A stretch of 64,000 nucleotides of DNA from Endomicrobium sp. (GCA_031262585.1 JAISHK010000004.1:62001-126000), one strand, 5' to 3'. Shown: positions 10,302 through 20,472, numbered from the stretch's first letter. Translations and numbers: made by a program. Notes: a model not told the origin generated them from the letters alone.

Positions 10302-11402
10302 TTATCTCTTATTTTTATCATACTGTGATAAATTAATTAATATACCAGTAATTGCCATTGTTATAACAAGAGATGTTCCACCAAAAGATATAAAAGGCAA
10401 GGGAAGACCTTTTGCAGGAAATACTCCTGTAGCTACAGATAAATTTATAATTGCTTGAAAAACAATAAGAAACGTTATGCCCAAACATAAATACTGTGAA
10501 AAAGTGTCAGGCATAAATTTGCTCATTTTCATGCCAGTTAAAAAAAAGTATATAAAAAACATAATAACCAAAACTGATCCAATAAAACCTAATTCTTCCC
10601 CAATGATGGGGAAAATAAAATCTGTGTGAGCTTCTGGAAGGTACATAAGTTTCATTTCGCTTCGCCCAAGTCCTTTACCAAAAATACCACCTGAACCTAA
10701 AGCATTTAATGACTGTTTTATCTGATAAGAAGAAGCATCAATATTCACAAAAGACGCAAGATAATCTTTAAACCTCAAAAGTCTGTAAGGTTTCCTTATA
10801 ATTTCCTCCAGCACCAATAAAAGCATCATTATAGCTACTGAAGATATAATTTTCATTTTTACACCTGCACAAAATAACATCGCAAAAGAAACGATAGTCA
10901 TCAAAATAGGAGTCCCCAAGTCAGGTTCTAAAACAATGGGGGAAATAATTAAAAAAATAATAGTAATCGGAGCTATTAAACCACCCTTTTTTTTAATCAA
11001 ATTTTTCTTCCTAGATATAAAATCAGATAACATCACAATTATGGAAAACTTAGCCAATTCTGATGGTTGTAAATTAAAAAAACCAACATTCAACCACCTT
11101 TTAGCTCCTAACCGCAAATCGCCGACAAACAAAACAAGAATAACCAAAATTAACGATATTAAATAAATCATTTTTGAATATTTCTTATATATTTGATAAT
11201 TAATTAAAAAACACGTTATAAACATCAGAATAAAACCTATGCTAATCCACAAAATTTGTTTTAGCAAAAATTTATATGGCCTTGACCAGCGCACATAAGC
11301 CATAACAAAACTAGATGAAAAAACCATAAATACACCAAAGAGAACACATATACATGTTAATATTATTAATGGACAATTATATTTTTTAAAATTAATTTTC
11401 AA
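10302..11402 (-). CDS. ftsW: Lipid II polymerase / division SEDS protein FtsW
   Basis: 366 residues with about ten membrane helices. SEDS signatures are visible: GAKRWLNVG, the PSELAKFS motif, QSLNALGSGGIFGKG, the HTDFIFPIIGEELG loop, and the C-terminal GLPLPFISFGGTS. The SEDS family includes FtsW (septal) and RodA (elongation). Position between murD and murG argues for FtsW, working with the FtsI-type transpeptidase encoded upstream. The start appears to be TTG at 11402 with AAGAGAT upstream. Confidence 0.93.
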   Translation of the reverse strand: MKINFKKYNCPLIILTCICVLFGVFMVFSSSFVMAYVRWSRPYKFLLKQILWISIGFILMFITCFLINYQIYKKYSKMIYLISLILVILVLFVGDLRLGAKRWLNVGFFNLQPSELAKFSIIVMLSDFISRKKNLIKKKGGLIAPITIIFLIISPIVLEPDLGTPILMTIVSFAMLFCAGVKMKIISSVAIMMLLLVLEEIIRKPYRLLRFKDYLASFVNIDASSYQIKQSLNALGSGGIFGKGLGRSEMKLMYLPEAHTDFIFPIIGEELGFIGSVLVIMFFIYFFLTGMKMSKFMPDTFSQYLCLGITFLIVFQAIINLSVATGVFPAKGLPLPFISFGGTSLVITMAITGILINLSQYDKNKR

Positions 11403-11417
11403 TTTAAAATCTCTTAA

Positions 11418-12728
11418 TTATAATTTTACAACAAGTTTTTTAAAAAACTCACCGCGTTCTTCAAAATTATTAAATTGATCAAACGAGGCACAAGCTGGAG
11501 AAAATAACACAATATCCCCTGAAACAGCGACTTTAGATATTTGATTTAAGGCATTTTCTACGGTATCTGAATTAAAAAATATAGACAAATTCAACAAATC
11601 TTCTTTTATTTTATTCGCAGCCTCTCCTATAAGAAAAACAGCTTTAACTTTTTGCTTTATAAGTTTTTTTAACGGCGTGTACGACATGCCTTTATCACGT
11701 CCACCAAGAATAAGTAAAATATTTCCATTAAAAGATTCAATAGCGGCTTTTGTAGAATCAATATTCGTTGATTTGGAATCGTTATAATAATCAACACCAT
11801 TTAATCTTCTTACAAATTTAATTCTATGCTCCATTCCTTCATACTCAGAAATAATTTTTTCTATAATATCAAGTTTAATGCCAATTACATAAGTAGTCGC
11901 TACCGCTGCGAGAATATTTTCCATATTATGCATACCTACAATATTAATTTTTGGACTTATTTCCATGCATTTTTTACCATTCTTTACAACTATTTTTCCA
12001 TTATTACAAAATATTCCATTTTGTAGAAATTGCTTGCTAAAAAAAATTACTTTAGCTTTAGATTTTATAGCTATTTTTCTGCAAATTTTATCATCATAAT
12101 TTATCACTAAAAAATCTCTTTTTTTCTGATTTATAAACACATTTTCTTTAGCTCTTATATAAGCTTTCATCGTTTTATGACGCTTTAAATGATCTGGTGT
12201 AATATTTAATAATACAGACACATTAGGTCTAAAATCACAAGTGTCTTCAAGTTGGTAACTTGAAAGCTCCATAATAATATAAGTTTTTTTTGTAGTTTTC
12301 AGTGCCATACTAGCTAGAGGGCAGCCTATATTTCCTACAACTATAGAATTCTGCCGTGAATATTTTATTATCTTTGAAATTAAATCTGTAGTAGTTGTTT
12401 TACCATTTGTACCTGTAACTGCTATAATTTTTTTATATTTTGAATTTTTGAGAGAAAAAGCAAGTTCACTCATAACTTTTATTTTTCGATTAACAGCTTT
12501 TTTTAAAATAGAAATATTCGTACTAATGCCTGGACTCTTTATAATTATTTTTGAATTTAAAATTTTATCTGAATGTTTACCAAGTTCTATAACAACTTTT
12601 TTGTCCAAACCGTTTATTTTATGTTCTTCATTATCACTTGCGAAAACTTTATATCCTAATTTTACAGCAAGATTAGATACAGCAATACCGCTTTTACCAA
12701 GTCCTAAAACACCTATAATTTTATCCAT
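11418..12728 (-). CDS. murD: UDP-MurNAc-L-Ala:D-Glu ligase
   Basis: 436 residues. ATP-binding loop VTGTNGKTTTTDLI lies at about residue 105, followed by ELSSYQLE, NITPDHLKRH and the C-terminal substrate region YNDSKSTN. MurD adds D-glutamate to UDP-MurNAc-L-Ala in the cytoplasm. ATG at 12728 has GAGGT upstream. It sits six bases after mraY, in the usual dcw order. The lysine of the carbamylated site region and the P-loop are intact. Confidence 0.97.
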   Translation of the reverse strand: MDKIIGVLGLGKSGIAVSNLAVKLGYKVFASDNEEHKINGLDKKVVIELGKHSDKILNSKIIIKSPGISTNISILKKAVNRKIKVMSELAFSLKNSKYKKIIAVTGTNGKTTTTDLISKIIKYSRQNSIVVGNIGCPLASMALKTTKKTYIIMELSSYQLEDTCDFRPNVSVLLNITPDHLKRHKTMKAYIRAKENVFINQKKRDFLVINYDDKICRKIAIKSKAKVIFFSKQFLQNGIFCNNGKIVVKNGKKCMEISPKINIVGMHNMENILAAVATTYVIGIKLDIIEKIISEYEGMEHRIKFVRRLNGVDYYNDSKSTNIDSTKAAIESFNGNILLILGGRDKGMSYTPLKKLIKQKVKAVFLIGEAANKIKEDLLNLSIFFNSDTVENALNQISKVAVSGDIVLFSPACASFDQFNNFEERGEFFKKLVVKL

Positions 12729-12734
12729 TAATAA

Positions 12735-13820
12735 TTACCTCAACTTAAGCGATGCAAACGATAATATAGCAAGAATTATCCCTACTATCCAAAATCTTAT
12801 TGTAACTTTAATTTCTGAAATACCCAACATTTCAAAATGATGATGGATCGGTGCCATTTTAAATATTCTTTTGTTTGTTTTTTTGTAATAAAATATTTGC
12901 ATAAGCACAGAAAGTGCTTCAACAACAAAAACTCCTCCTAAAAGAACTAAAATCAGTTCTTGCTTTATAAATACCGAAGTCATTCCTAAAACACCACCTA
13001 AAAATAAACTACCAGTATCACCCATAAAAACTTCAGCAGGGTACGAATTATACCACAAGAAACCTAGTCCGGCACCAATAACTGCAAATAAAAATATAGA
13101 TATTTCTCCTGAACCGGACACATTAATAATTTTTAAATAGTTAGCTATTTTAAAATGTCCAGAAAAATATGCAAAAAGAGCTAAAGATAAAGCCACTATA
13201 ATTATGTTGCCTATTGCAAGACCATCAAGTCCATCTGTTAAATTAACAGCATTAGAACTACCCACAATTATAACAATTACAAACAACATATATAAGAAAG
13301 ACAAATTTACAAAAAAACTCTTAGCAAAAGGGACGTTGATAAGTGTATTAAATTCTAAATTTGAAGGGAAAAAATTTAAATATATTGCAAGTATTAATGC
13401 AAAAAATACTTGTCCAAACAATTTCCATTTTACAGAAATACCTTTTGAGCTTTGTTTTTTTAATTTTAAATAATCGTCATAAAAACCAATAAAACCAAAC
13501 CAAATAGTCCCTATCAAAAGCCATATAATAAATCTATTATTCAATCTTGACCATAAAATTGTTGACACAATTACGGATAACAGAATAAGAACTCCACCCA
13601 TAGTTGGAGTAGAACTTTTTATTAAATGTGTTGACGGGCCATCGATCCTAACCACTTGTTTTATTTTAAATCTTATGAGTTCTTTTATAACATAAGGTCC
13701 AAATATAAAACAAATCAAAAGACTTGTTAAAATCGCCCCACCCGCTCTAAAGGTAATATATTGAAAAACATTAAAAGGAGTAAAAATATCGCTTAAATAA
13801 TAAAAAATATGATACAACAC
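12735..13820 (-). CDS. mraY: Phospho-N-acetylmuramoyl-pentapeptide transferase
   Basis: 361 residues and about ten membrane helices. Catalytic and signature motifs are present: TPTMGGVLIL, GFYDDYLK (Asp pair), NLTDGLDGLAIG, GDTGSLFLGG and PIHHHFE. MraY makes lipid I from UDP-MurNAc-pentapeptide and undecaprenyl phosphate. The start is GTG at 13820, preceded by AAAGGT. It is six bases after murF in the operon. Confidence 0.98.
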   Translation of the reverse strand: MLYHIFYYLSDIFTPFNVFQYITFRAGGAILTSLLICFIFGPYVIKELIRFKIKQVVRIDGPSTHLIKSSTPTMGGVLILLSVIVSTILWSRLNNRFIIWLLIGTIWFGFIGFYDDYLKLKKQSSKGISVKWKLFGQVFFALILAIYLNFFPSNLEFNTLINVPFAKSFFVNLSFLYMLFVIVIIVGSSNAVNLTDGLDGLAIGNIIIVALSLALFAYFSGHFKIANYLKIINVSGSGEISIFLFAVIGAGLGFLWYNSYPAEVFMGDTGSLFLGGVLGMTSVFIKQELILVLLGGVFVVEALSVLMQIFYYKKTNKRIFKMAPIHHHFEMLGISEIKVTIRFWIVGIILAILSFASLKLR

Positions 13821-13826
13821 TTTGTA

Positions 13827-15227
13827 TTACCTTTCTTTTTCTAAAATATCTAACAATTCAATATAAATATTTTCAAGCCTCATACCTCTAGAACCTTTAA
13901 ATAAGAAAACAGAATTACTATCAACATCAATTCGTTTTAAATTTTCTATAAGTTTACAAGGATCTTTCGTATAAAAAATTCTTTTATTATTTATATTTTT
14001 TTTTGTATAAAAACTCATTTCACCTAATAAAGTTACAGAATTTATATTATGGAAATTATTAATAAATTTTCCAAGCTCTAAATGATAATATAAAGACTTA
14101 TCGCCAAGCTCAAGCATATCTCCAAGAACAAGATTAATTTTTTTGTCATTATAAGATTCTATTACAGTTCGTATAGCTTCTCTTACCGAGGAAGGATTAG
14201 CGTTATAGGCATCATTTATTAAAACAACTCCTTGAGATGTTATTAAAGTCTCCATCCTCATTTTTGGCAAAGTAAAACTCTCTATTCCCTTCTTTATATC
14301 CTCAAGAGAAAAGCCAAAACCAATTGCACAAGACGCTGCTGCCAAAGCATTGGCAACGTTAAACCGACCTTTTGATGGTATAGATATTTTAATACTATCT
14401 TCTTCATGAAAAATAGTAAAAACAGTTTTATCAGGATACAATTTCAAATTCTTTGCATAAACATCGGCAACAGAATCCAAAGCAAAAGTAATAAATTTAT
14501 GTCTGCTCATATCAGGGGCTATTCTTAAAAACTTATCATCATTATTTATAACTATAAAACCACTTTCTTTCACATTACTAAATAAAACTTTTTTCTCTTT
14601 GTAAACACCTTTAGGAGAAATAAAAGTCTTTAAGTGAGACTCTCCTATATTTGTAATAATACCGCAATCAGGTTTCAAAATATCAGTCAGTACTTCAACT
14701 TCACCATGTAAAGACGTTCCTATCTCAAAAACACCATATTTTGTATCTGAATTTAAATTAAATATCGAAAGAGGAAGTCCTATCCTATTATTAAAATTTC
14801 CACTATTTGAAACGGTCTTACCTTTTATATTCAAAATTGAATTTAACATTTCTTTTGTCGTAGTTTTTCCATTGGAACCTGTGATACCAACTACTTTTAC
14901 ATTTTGAAATTTAGTTTTGTATCTTTTGGCAAAATTTCCAAGAGCGGCAAGAGTATCTTTTACTTTAATTAATGCAGGTATTTTTTGAACATATTTCAAC
15001 AAATTAATATCATCTCTTGAATATACTACAGATGATGCACCCATTTTTATAGCTTCTTCTATAAAATCATGCCCATCATAATTATTTCCTTTTATAGCAA
15101 AATAAACTTCATCTTTTTTTATCACTCTTGAATCAATAGAAATTCCTTTTACTAAAAGACTTGGATCACCTATTATAAATTGACCATCTATAGCAACTAT
15201 CAATTCTTTAATATAAAAAGATTCCAT
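13827..15227 (-). CDS. murF: UDP-MurNAc-tripeptide:D-Ala-D-Ala ligase
   Basis: 466 residues. The N-terminal domain has ISIDSRVIKKDEVYFA and the ATP loop GITGSNGKTTTKEML lies at about residue 112; NDAYNANPSSV near 335 is the MurF-type C-terminal signature. It adds D-Ala-D-Ala to finish the soluble pentapeptide. ATG overlaps the murE stop in a TAATG junction, implying coupling. The D-Ala-D-Ala ligase (ddl) is not in the window. Confidence 0.97.
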   Translation of the reverse strand: MESFYIKELIVAIDGQFIIGDPSLLVKGISIDSRVIKKDEVYFAIKGNNYDGHDFIEEAIKMGASSVVYSRDDINLLKYVQKIPALIKVKDTLAALGNFAKRYKTKFQNVKVVGITGSNGKTTTKEMLNSILNIKGKTVSNSGNFNNRIGLPLSIFNLNSDTKYGVFEIGTSLHGEVEVLTDILKPDCGIITNIGESHLKTFISPKGVYKEKKVLFSNVKESGFIVINNDDKFLRIAPDMSRHKFITFALDSVADVYAKNLKLYPDKTVFTIFHEEDSIKISIPSKGRFNVANALAAASCAIGFGFSLEDIKKGIESFTLPKMRMETLITSQGVVLINDAYNANPSSVREAIRTVIESYNDKKINLVLGDMLELGDKSLYYHLELGKFINNFHNINSVTLLGEMSFYTKKNINNKRIFYTKDPCKLIENLKRIDVDSNSVFLFKGSRGMRLENIYIELLDILEKER

Positions 15228-16759
15228 TAAAAAATAAACTCCTTTTGCTCCATTTCTTTTAATTTAGATTTTTTCTCTTCCTCTTTTAAAATTATATATT
15301 TATTGGCAATCTCAATGTCACTAAAATGCACTCTTTGGGTCCCTATAACTTGATACGTTTCATGTCCTTTCCCAGCAAGTAAAATAACATCACCTTTATT
15401 GGCCATCATAATCGCTTCTCTTATTGCATTTTCTCTATCAATTATAACTTTATAATTATTTCTATAAGTCTTTTTTATTCCTACTTCTATATCTAAAGCT
15501 ATATTATTGGGATCCTCGGTTCTTGGATTATCAGACGTTACAAAAACAAAATCACTCATTTCTACCGCTATTTTTCCCATCACAGGCCTTTTTGTTCTGT
15601 CTCTATCTCCACCACAACCAAAAACCGTAATAATTCTTTTAGGATGCATCTTTTTTAATGCACATAAAACATTTTTTAAAGCATCATTAGTATGTGCATA
15701 ATCCAAAATTACATCAAATCCAAAATTCTTTGTATCTATTTTTTCTAGTCTTCCTGGAACTTGTTTTGAAGCACTTAATCCTTCAGCTATTTTATTAAAA
15801 GAAATTCCATTGCAAATTGACACCGCACTTGCTGCTAAAGCATTATATATGTTATGCAATCCTATATGTTTTATATTAACTTTAGCTCTTTTATCACCAA
15901 ACAATAAATCAAATTTACCACCATTGCTTGTCATTTCAACATTTTCAGCTTTAAATTCTACTTCTTTATCTTCTATAGCATAAAGCTTTACTTCAGAATT
16001 TACTGTTACTTTAGAAAGTTTTTTGCCATATTTATCGTCAGCATTAATTATAGCATACTTTTTGTTTCTTTTAACGTCTGTTCGCGAACCAATAAAAAGC
16101 ATAGATTTAGCTTTAAAATAATTATTCATGGTTTTATGAAAATCTAAATGATCTTGCGTTAAATTTGTAAAAACAACAGTATCAAAATCTATTCCATAAA
16201 CTCTATGCAAACTCAAAGCATGTGAAGAAACTTCCATAACCAGATATTTAACACCGTTATCAATCATATCTCTCATAATTTTATAAATATCAGGCGATTG
16301 AGGTGTCGTATTAAGAGCACTTATAACATTCTCCTTATATCTATAGTTGATAGTACCTATAACACCACAATCTATACCAGCACCTGCAAATATGCTTTCA
16401 ATCATATAAGCAATAGTTGTTTTACCATTTGTACCTGTAATACCTATAATATTTAATTCTCTATCCGGATAGTTATAAAATTTTGCACAAAAAACAGCCA
16501 TAAATATAAAAATATTTTCAACTACTACTTGAACTGCAGAAATTAAATCGTATTTTAAATCAGTAATCACCACAGAAGCACCTTTCTTAATTGCTTCATT
16601 AATATATTTTCTACCATCAGTATTATGACCAGGAAGAGCAAAAAAAGCACAATCCTTGGAAATTGTTCTTGAATCATAAGAAATTCCAGTGACATTAACA
16701 TCATCATTACCAATTATAATTACATTAACATCAGATAAAATTTCTTTAAGTTTCATCAT
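15227..16759 (-). CDS. murE: UDP-MurNAc-dipeptide:meso-diaminopimelate ligase
   Basis: 510 residues. P-loop GITGTNGKTTIAYMI lies at about 104, NLTQDHLDFH follows, and SDNPRTEDP near residue 408 is the motif linked to meso-diaminopimelate rather than lysine. The predicted cell wall is therefore DAP type (established for the family; inferred here). Two ATGs stand side by side at 16759 and 16756; the second is better spaced from AAAAGGAG. A charged tail of about 15 residues runs to the murF start. Confidence 0.96.
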   Translation of the reverse strand: MMKLKEILSDVNVIIIGNDDVNVTGISYDSRTISKDCAFFALPGHNTDGRKYINEAIKKGASVVITDLKYDLISAVQVVVENIFIFMAVFCAKFYNYPDRELNIIGITGTNGKTTIAYMIESIFAGAGIDCGVIGTINYRYKENVISALNTTPQSPDIYKIMRDMIDNGVKYLVMEVSSHALSLHRVYGIDFDTVVFTNLTQDHLDFHKTMNNYFKAKSMLFIGSRTDVKRNKKYAIINADDKYGKKLSKVTVNSEVKLYAIEDKEVEFKAENVEMTSNGGKFDLLFGDKRAKVNIKHIGLHNIYNALAASAVSICNGISFNKIAEGLSASKQVPGRLEKIDTKNFGFDVILDYAHTNDALKNVLCALKKMHPKRIITVFGCGGDRDRTKRPVMGKIAVEMSDFVFVTSDNPRTEDPNNIALDIEVGIKKTYRNNYKVIIDRENAIREAIMMANKGDVILLAGKGHETYQVIGTQRVHFSDIEIANKYIILKEEEKKSKLKEMEQKEFIF

Positions 16760-16828
16760 TACTCCTTTTATAAAATTCCCTATTATTTATTTTAGTAAAA
16801 AGTAACAAATATTTAACATTATTTAACA

Positions 16829-18529
16829 TTATTTAATTATATCATCTTTTTCTACACCTAAATATTCTGTAACTCGCTTAGCAATAGCTGCAAAAATAGG
16901 AGAAGCTACTGAAGAAGCATAATAACTTCCACCTTTTGGTTCATCAATAATAACAAGTATGACAACTTTCGGATTCATTGCAGGAATCATGCCACAAAAA
17001 GAAGCAGTATAACACTTTGTTGAGTAAGTCTTTGTAATTAAATCAACCTTTTGAGCAGTTCCCGTTTTGCCTCCAACAGTATATCCTAAAATTTTTGCAT
17101 TTTTCCCAGTACCAAAATCTACTGCATTTTTTAAAATTTTTTTTAACTGACGAGCTGTTTCAACCGAAACTACTCTTCTTATCTCTTTTGACTTAAAAAT
17201 GTTTGATTCCGTTTTATCGTATAAATTTTCTATTTTTTGCACTACATACGGTTTTTTTAGTACACCATCGTTTGCAATACAAGAAAAAGCATTTATTAGT
17301 TGAACAGCTGTAACGCCTATACCTTGTCCAAAAGAAATATTGGGCAACGTTAGAGAATTCCAATTTTTTATCTCCATTAAAAGACCTTTAGCTTCACCAG
17401 GCAAATCTATACCTGTAAGCGAATAAAATCCAAATTTTCTTATATACCTATAAAAATCTTCTTTGCCTAATTTTTGTGCAATTTTTATCACGCCTATGTT
17501 TGAAGAAATTTCCATTATTCTACTTAAAGACACTAACTCTTTCACTTTATGATCATCTTTTATTGTATGACCTGCAATTCTAAATTTACCATTCTCCAAA
17601 TAAAACTTATCAGAATATTTTACTTTTCCTGTTTCTAAAGCTGCAGCAATTGCAACAACTTTAAAAGTTGAACCTGGTTCATATACATCACTTATGGCAG
17701 CATTTCTTAAAAAACCTATATTTTTAATTTTAGTTGAAGAATTAAAATCAGGTAAGGATACCATAGCAAGAATTTTTCCCTCCGTTGGATCTTGAACTAT
17801 ACATATAGCTTTTTTGGCATTATATTTTTTAAAAGCATTTCTTAACTCTTGTTCTGCTATAAATTGTATGTTCCTATCTATGCAAAGTTCAACATTTTGA
17901 CCCTGCAATTTCAAACCATCAATAAATTTATCGCGTATCACATGACCTAATCCATCCCTGTACATTTTTGTCGTAATATAATTTCCAGAAAGATAAGAAT
18001 TATACATTTTTTCTATTCCTTCTAAGCCATTTCCATCACAATCTGTTATTCCAAGAATATGAGAAAGCAATCTTCCTTCAGGATACTGTCTTGTGTATTT
18101 ACTTTCAAATCCAATTCCTTTTAACTTTTCATTTTTTATATTATTCACAATATCCATATTAACATTAAACGCTATAGGCACATAAGCAGCATTTCCAAAA
18201 TCACTAATTCTTTTCTCTTTAATCTTTATTCCATTTTTAAATAAAACCGTCTTTACTTTATTAAAATCTTCAATTATTCTAGTATCAAGAAAAACAGTAT
18301 ACCGTTTCACACTTGTTGCAAGAATATTCGCTCTTGAATCTAAAATATTACCTCGTTTAGGTATCTCAATATTTTTACGATTTACCATTCTATCAACAAC
18401 ACGATTTATCTTACTATGAAGAAAAATCTGTACATATATAAGTTTTAAAAGCAACAGAAAAAAGACTGTCAGCACTATAATCGCCAGCACAGTCTTTCTA
18501 TTATTTTCATCTTTTGTGTTTTTTTTCAT
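16829..18529 (-). CDS. ftsI: Septal peptidoglycan transpeptidase (class B PBP, FtsI)
   Basis: The ORF track starts at a TTG (18550); the ATG at 18529 is preferred (MKKNTKDEN), giving about 566 residues. One N-terminal membrane helix (VLAIIVLTVFFLLLLKLIYVQ) is followed by the dimerisation domain (PKRGNILDSRANILA). The penicillin-binding motifs are all present: SxxK as STFK, SxN as SSN, and KTG in GGKTGTAQK. It cross-links septal peptidoglycan with FtsW. No PASTA domain is seen. It lies just after ftsL and before murE, standard dcw order. Confidence 0.95.
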   Translation of the reverse strand: MKKNTKDENNRKTVLAIIVLTVFFLLLLKLIYVQIFLHSKINRVVDRMVNRKNIEIPKRGNILDSRANILATSVKRYTVFLDTRIIEDFNKVKTVLFKNGIKIKEKRISDFGNAAYVPIAFNVNMDIVNNIKNEKLKGIGFESKYTRQYPEGRLLSHILGITDCDGNGLEGIEKMYNSYLSGNYITTKMYRDGLGHVIRDKFIDGLKLQGQNVELCIDRNIQFIAEQELRNAFKKYNAKKAICIVQDPTEGKILAMVSLPDFNSSTKIKNIGFLRNAAISDVYEPGSTFKVVAIAAALETGKVKYSDKFYLENGKFRIAGHTIKDDHKVKELVSLSRIMEISSNIGVIKIAQKLGKEDFYRYIRKFGFYSLTGIDLPGEAKGLLMEIKNWNSLTLPNISFGQGIGVTAVQLINAFSCIANDGVLKKPYVVQKIENLYDKTESNIFKSKEIRRVVSVETARQLKKILKNAVDFGTGKNAKILGYTVGGKTGTAQKVDLITKTYSTKCYTASFCGMIPAMNPKVVILVIIDEPKGGSYYASSVASPIFAAIAKRVTEYLGVEKDDIIK

Positions 18530-18542
18530 TTTTAGATGAACC

Positions 18543-18794
18543 TTAATCAATATAAATTATAGATTTTTCATCAGGACACAAAAGACCTTTTTCATTTGCA
18601 ATTTTATACATCTTTTCCAAAGAAAGTATAGAATTGATTTTTAATCTTAAAATATCATTTTCAGAATTAATTTTATCATATTCAACTTGAAGATTATTCA
18701 CTTTATATGCTAATCTTGTAGATATATTTTGTTGCCACAGATAAACAAAAATACTAAAAATTATGAACGTAATTAATAAAAATGATTTATACAT
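18543..18794 (-). CDS. ftsL: FtsL-like division protein
   Basis: 83 residues. A membrane helix at about residues 4-20 is followed by a heptad-like coiled coil (YKVNNLQVEYDKINSENDILRLKINS), the layout of FtsL/DivIC proteins. Sequence motifs in this family are weak, so the call depends on position between rsmH and ftsI plus this topology. It overlaps rsmH by eight bases. FtsL helps assemble the FtsWI synthase at the septum. Confidence 0.82.
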   Translation of the reverse strand: MYKSFLLITFIIFSIFVYLWQQNISTRLAYKVNNLQVEYDKINSENDILRLKINSILSLEKMYKIANEKGLLCPDEKSIIYID

Positions 18795-19662
18795 TTATCT
18801 TCTCTGCAACTCTCATTTTTGCACTTCTACTTCTTGCGTTATTTTTTGTCTCTTCGCTGGAGGCAGTAATAACTTTTTTCGTAAGAATTTTATATATTCC
18901 GCCAACAGAATTTTGTTTAAAATCATGCTTAACTATTCTATCTTCCAAAGAATGAAAACTTATAACTACAATTCTACCATTAAGATTTAGTAATTCTGGA
19001 ACATTACTAAGTAAAATTTTTAAATTTTCAAGCTCTCTATTTACAAAAATTCTCAGAGCTTGAAAAACTTTTGTTGCAGGATTTATTCTTTTTTTATATT
19101 TTTTTACTGAAGCAATTATAGATTGCAATTCATATGCCGTATTTATTATGCCTCTTTTTCTTCTAGCAATAATCGCTGATGCAATTTCCTTTGATTTATA
19201 CTCTTGTCCATATTTATAAAAAATATTGGCTAATTCTTCATTAGAATAAAAATTAACAACTTCCTTTGCAGTTAACAAATTTCTTTTATCCATTCTCATG
19301 TCAAGAATATTAGAATTAAAAGAAAACCCTCTATTTAAATCATCAAATTGTTTTGAAGAAACACCAATGTCAGCTAAGATACCATCAACTTTTTTTACAT
19401 TCATATTAAATAAAGTTTTTTTTATATTTTTAAAATTTTCTCTAACAAAAATTACTCTATTTTTAAATTCTTTTTCTCTTTCAAAAAACATTTTTGAAGC
19501 ATCTTCATCCCAGTCAAATGTTATTACTTTAATATCTCTAAACTTTTTAAGAAGATATGAAGTATGTTCTCCACCACCAAAAGTACAATCAACGTATAGT
19601 CCATTAGAATTATTCACTAAATATTGCGATATTTCTAAAGGCATTACCGGAATATGATACAT
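18787..19662 (-). CDS. rsmH: 16S rRNA m4C1402 N4-methyltransferase
   Basis: 291 residues. N-terminal HIPVMPLEI and the SAM loop VDCTFGGGEHT, then GILADIGVSSKQFDDLNRGFSF, and C-terminal ISFHSLEDRIVK are typical of RsmH (MraW). It methylates N4 of C1402 in the ribosomal P site. It heads the dcw cluster here; the usual mraZ regulator gene is absent upstream. RsmI, encoded at 56042-56731, modifies the 2'-O of the same nucleotide. Confidence 0.97.
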   Translation of the reverse strand: MYHIPVMPLEISQYLVNNSNGLYVDCTFGGGEHTSYLLKKFRDIKVITFDWDEDASKMFFEREKEFKNRVIFVRENFKNIKKTLFNMNVKKVDGILADIGVSSKQFDDLNRGFSFNSNILDMRMDKRNLLTAKEVVNFYSNEELANIFYKYGQEYKSKEIASAIIARRKRGIINTAYELQSIIASVKKYKKRINPATKVFQALRIFVNRELENLKILLSNVPELLNLNGRIVVISFHSLEDRIVKHDFKQNSVGGIYKILTKKVITASSEETKNNARSRSAKMRVAEKINV

Positions 19663-19678
19663 TTATTATACACACATC

Positions 19679-20032
19679 CTATTTAGAAATAAACATTTTT
19701 ACAGCTATAAAAAATAAAACAAATGCAAACATTTTCTTTAAAATATGTTCAGGAACAGCATCAACAACACTAGCCCCCAAAAATCCACCTATTACAAAAC
19801 CAATACCTATTAAAGCAGCAATAGTAAGATTTACATATCCTTTTTTATAATACACAAGCATTGAAAAGAAACTCAAACATATCACCGCAAGAGCTGTTCC
19901 TTGAGCCTGATGCTGACTCATCTTTAAAAAAATAAGCATAAATGGAATTAAAATAGTAGAACCACCGATACCTAAAAGACCACCTAAAATCCCAGCACTT
20001 GTACCTATTATAATATAAATTAAAAACCCCAT
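19679..20032 (-). CDS. Half-size TauE/SafE-type (TSUP) membrane permease
   Basis: 117 residues, about four membrane helices. The N-terminus has GTSAGILGGLLGIGGSTILIPFML, the TSUP repeat signature, and the second half has GGFLGASVVDAVPEHILKKMF. Full TSUP transporters have two such repeats (about 250 residues); this is one repeat, as in some naturally half-sized members that would act as dimers. AAGGG precedes the ATG. Substrate unknown (sulfite, sulfonate or similar in the family). A truncation cannot be excluded. Confidence 0.8.
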   Translation of the reverse strand: MGFLIYIIIGTSAGILGGLLGIGGSTILIPFMLIFLKMSQHQAQGTALAVICLSFFSMLVYYKKGYVNLTIAALIGIGFVIGGFLGASVVDAVPEHILKKMFAFVLFFIAVKMFISK

Positions 20033-20125
20033 TAACCCTTACCATAACATGTTTTTGCATTAAATAAAATATATTTTCATATCTACTTTAGCACAACAAC
20101 AACTACATTTATCATGCAACTTTAT

Positions 20126-20472
20126 AAAGATGGATTATACACCGAATTCTGTCTTTTAACCAAAATTAAAAGTGCAATCATTTCTCTGCCGTTAAAATTG
20201 CTCATAACGGTCAAGCGGCTATAAACTCTCTCTCAGCCTTGCTTTCCGGTAAGGATTTAGCCGTTTCATCTTTTGCATTACTGCAAAAACTTATCCTTTC
20301 TCAAGGATACTTTTTCCGTTTCTGAAAAAAGCGTCTCTGTTCGCACCTCTGCTTTTACAAGCGACAGGTATTACCTGTTACCGTTTACTACACAACAACA
20401 TCATCAAATATGCAGTTAAAGTTCGGACTTTCCTCTTTACAATAAATGCAAAGCGATTGCATATCCATCCTT
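20126..20472 (-). ncRNA. rnpB: RNase P RNA, bacterial type A-like
   Basis: Read on the minus strand, the 5' end AAGGATGGAT pairs with the 3' end ATCCATCTTT (P1). The universally conserved GAGGAAAGTCCGAAC (CR-I) follows the 5' stem, GGTGCGAACAGAGA lies in the middle and ACAGAATTCGGTGTATAATCC near the 3' end matches the conserved CR-V/P2 region. Length is about 347 bases. It is the catalytic subunit that trims tRNA 5' leaders, apt beside a tRNA pair. Exact ends are set from the P1 pairing. Confidence 0.95.

Noticed and set aside
10302-11402. Calling the SEDS protein RodA
   Set aside because: Its place between murD and murG in the division cluster points to FtsW.
12448-12840. Plus-strand ORF of 130 residues opposite murD and mraY
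   Set aside because: Spans the junction of two conserved genes on the opposite strand; a shadow frame.
16811-16836. ATTTAACATT tandem repeat near the ftsI stop
   Set aside because: Only two and a half short units in AT-rich DNA; probably chance slippage with no role seen.
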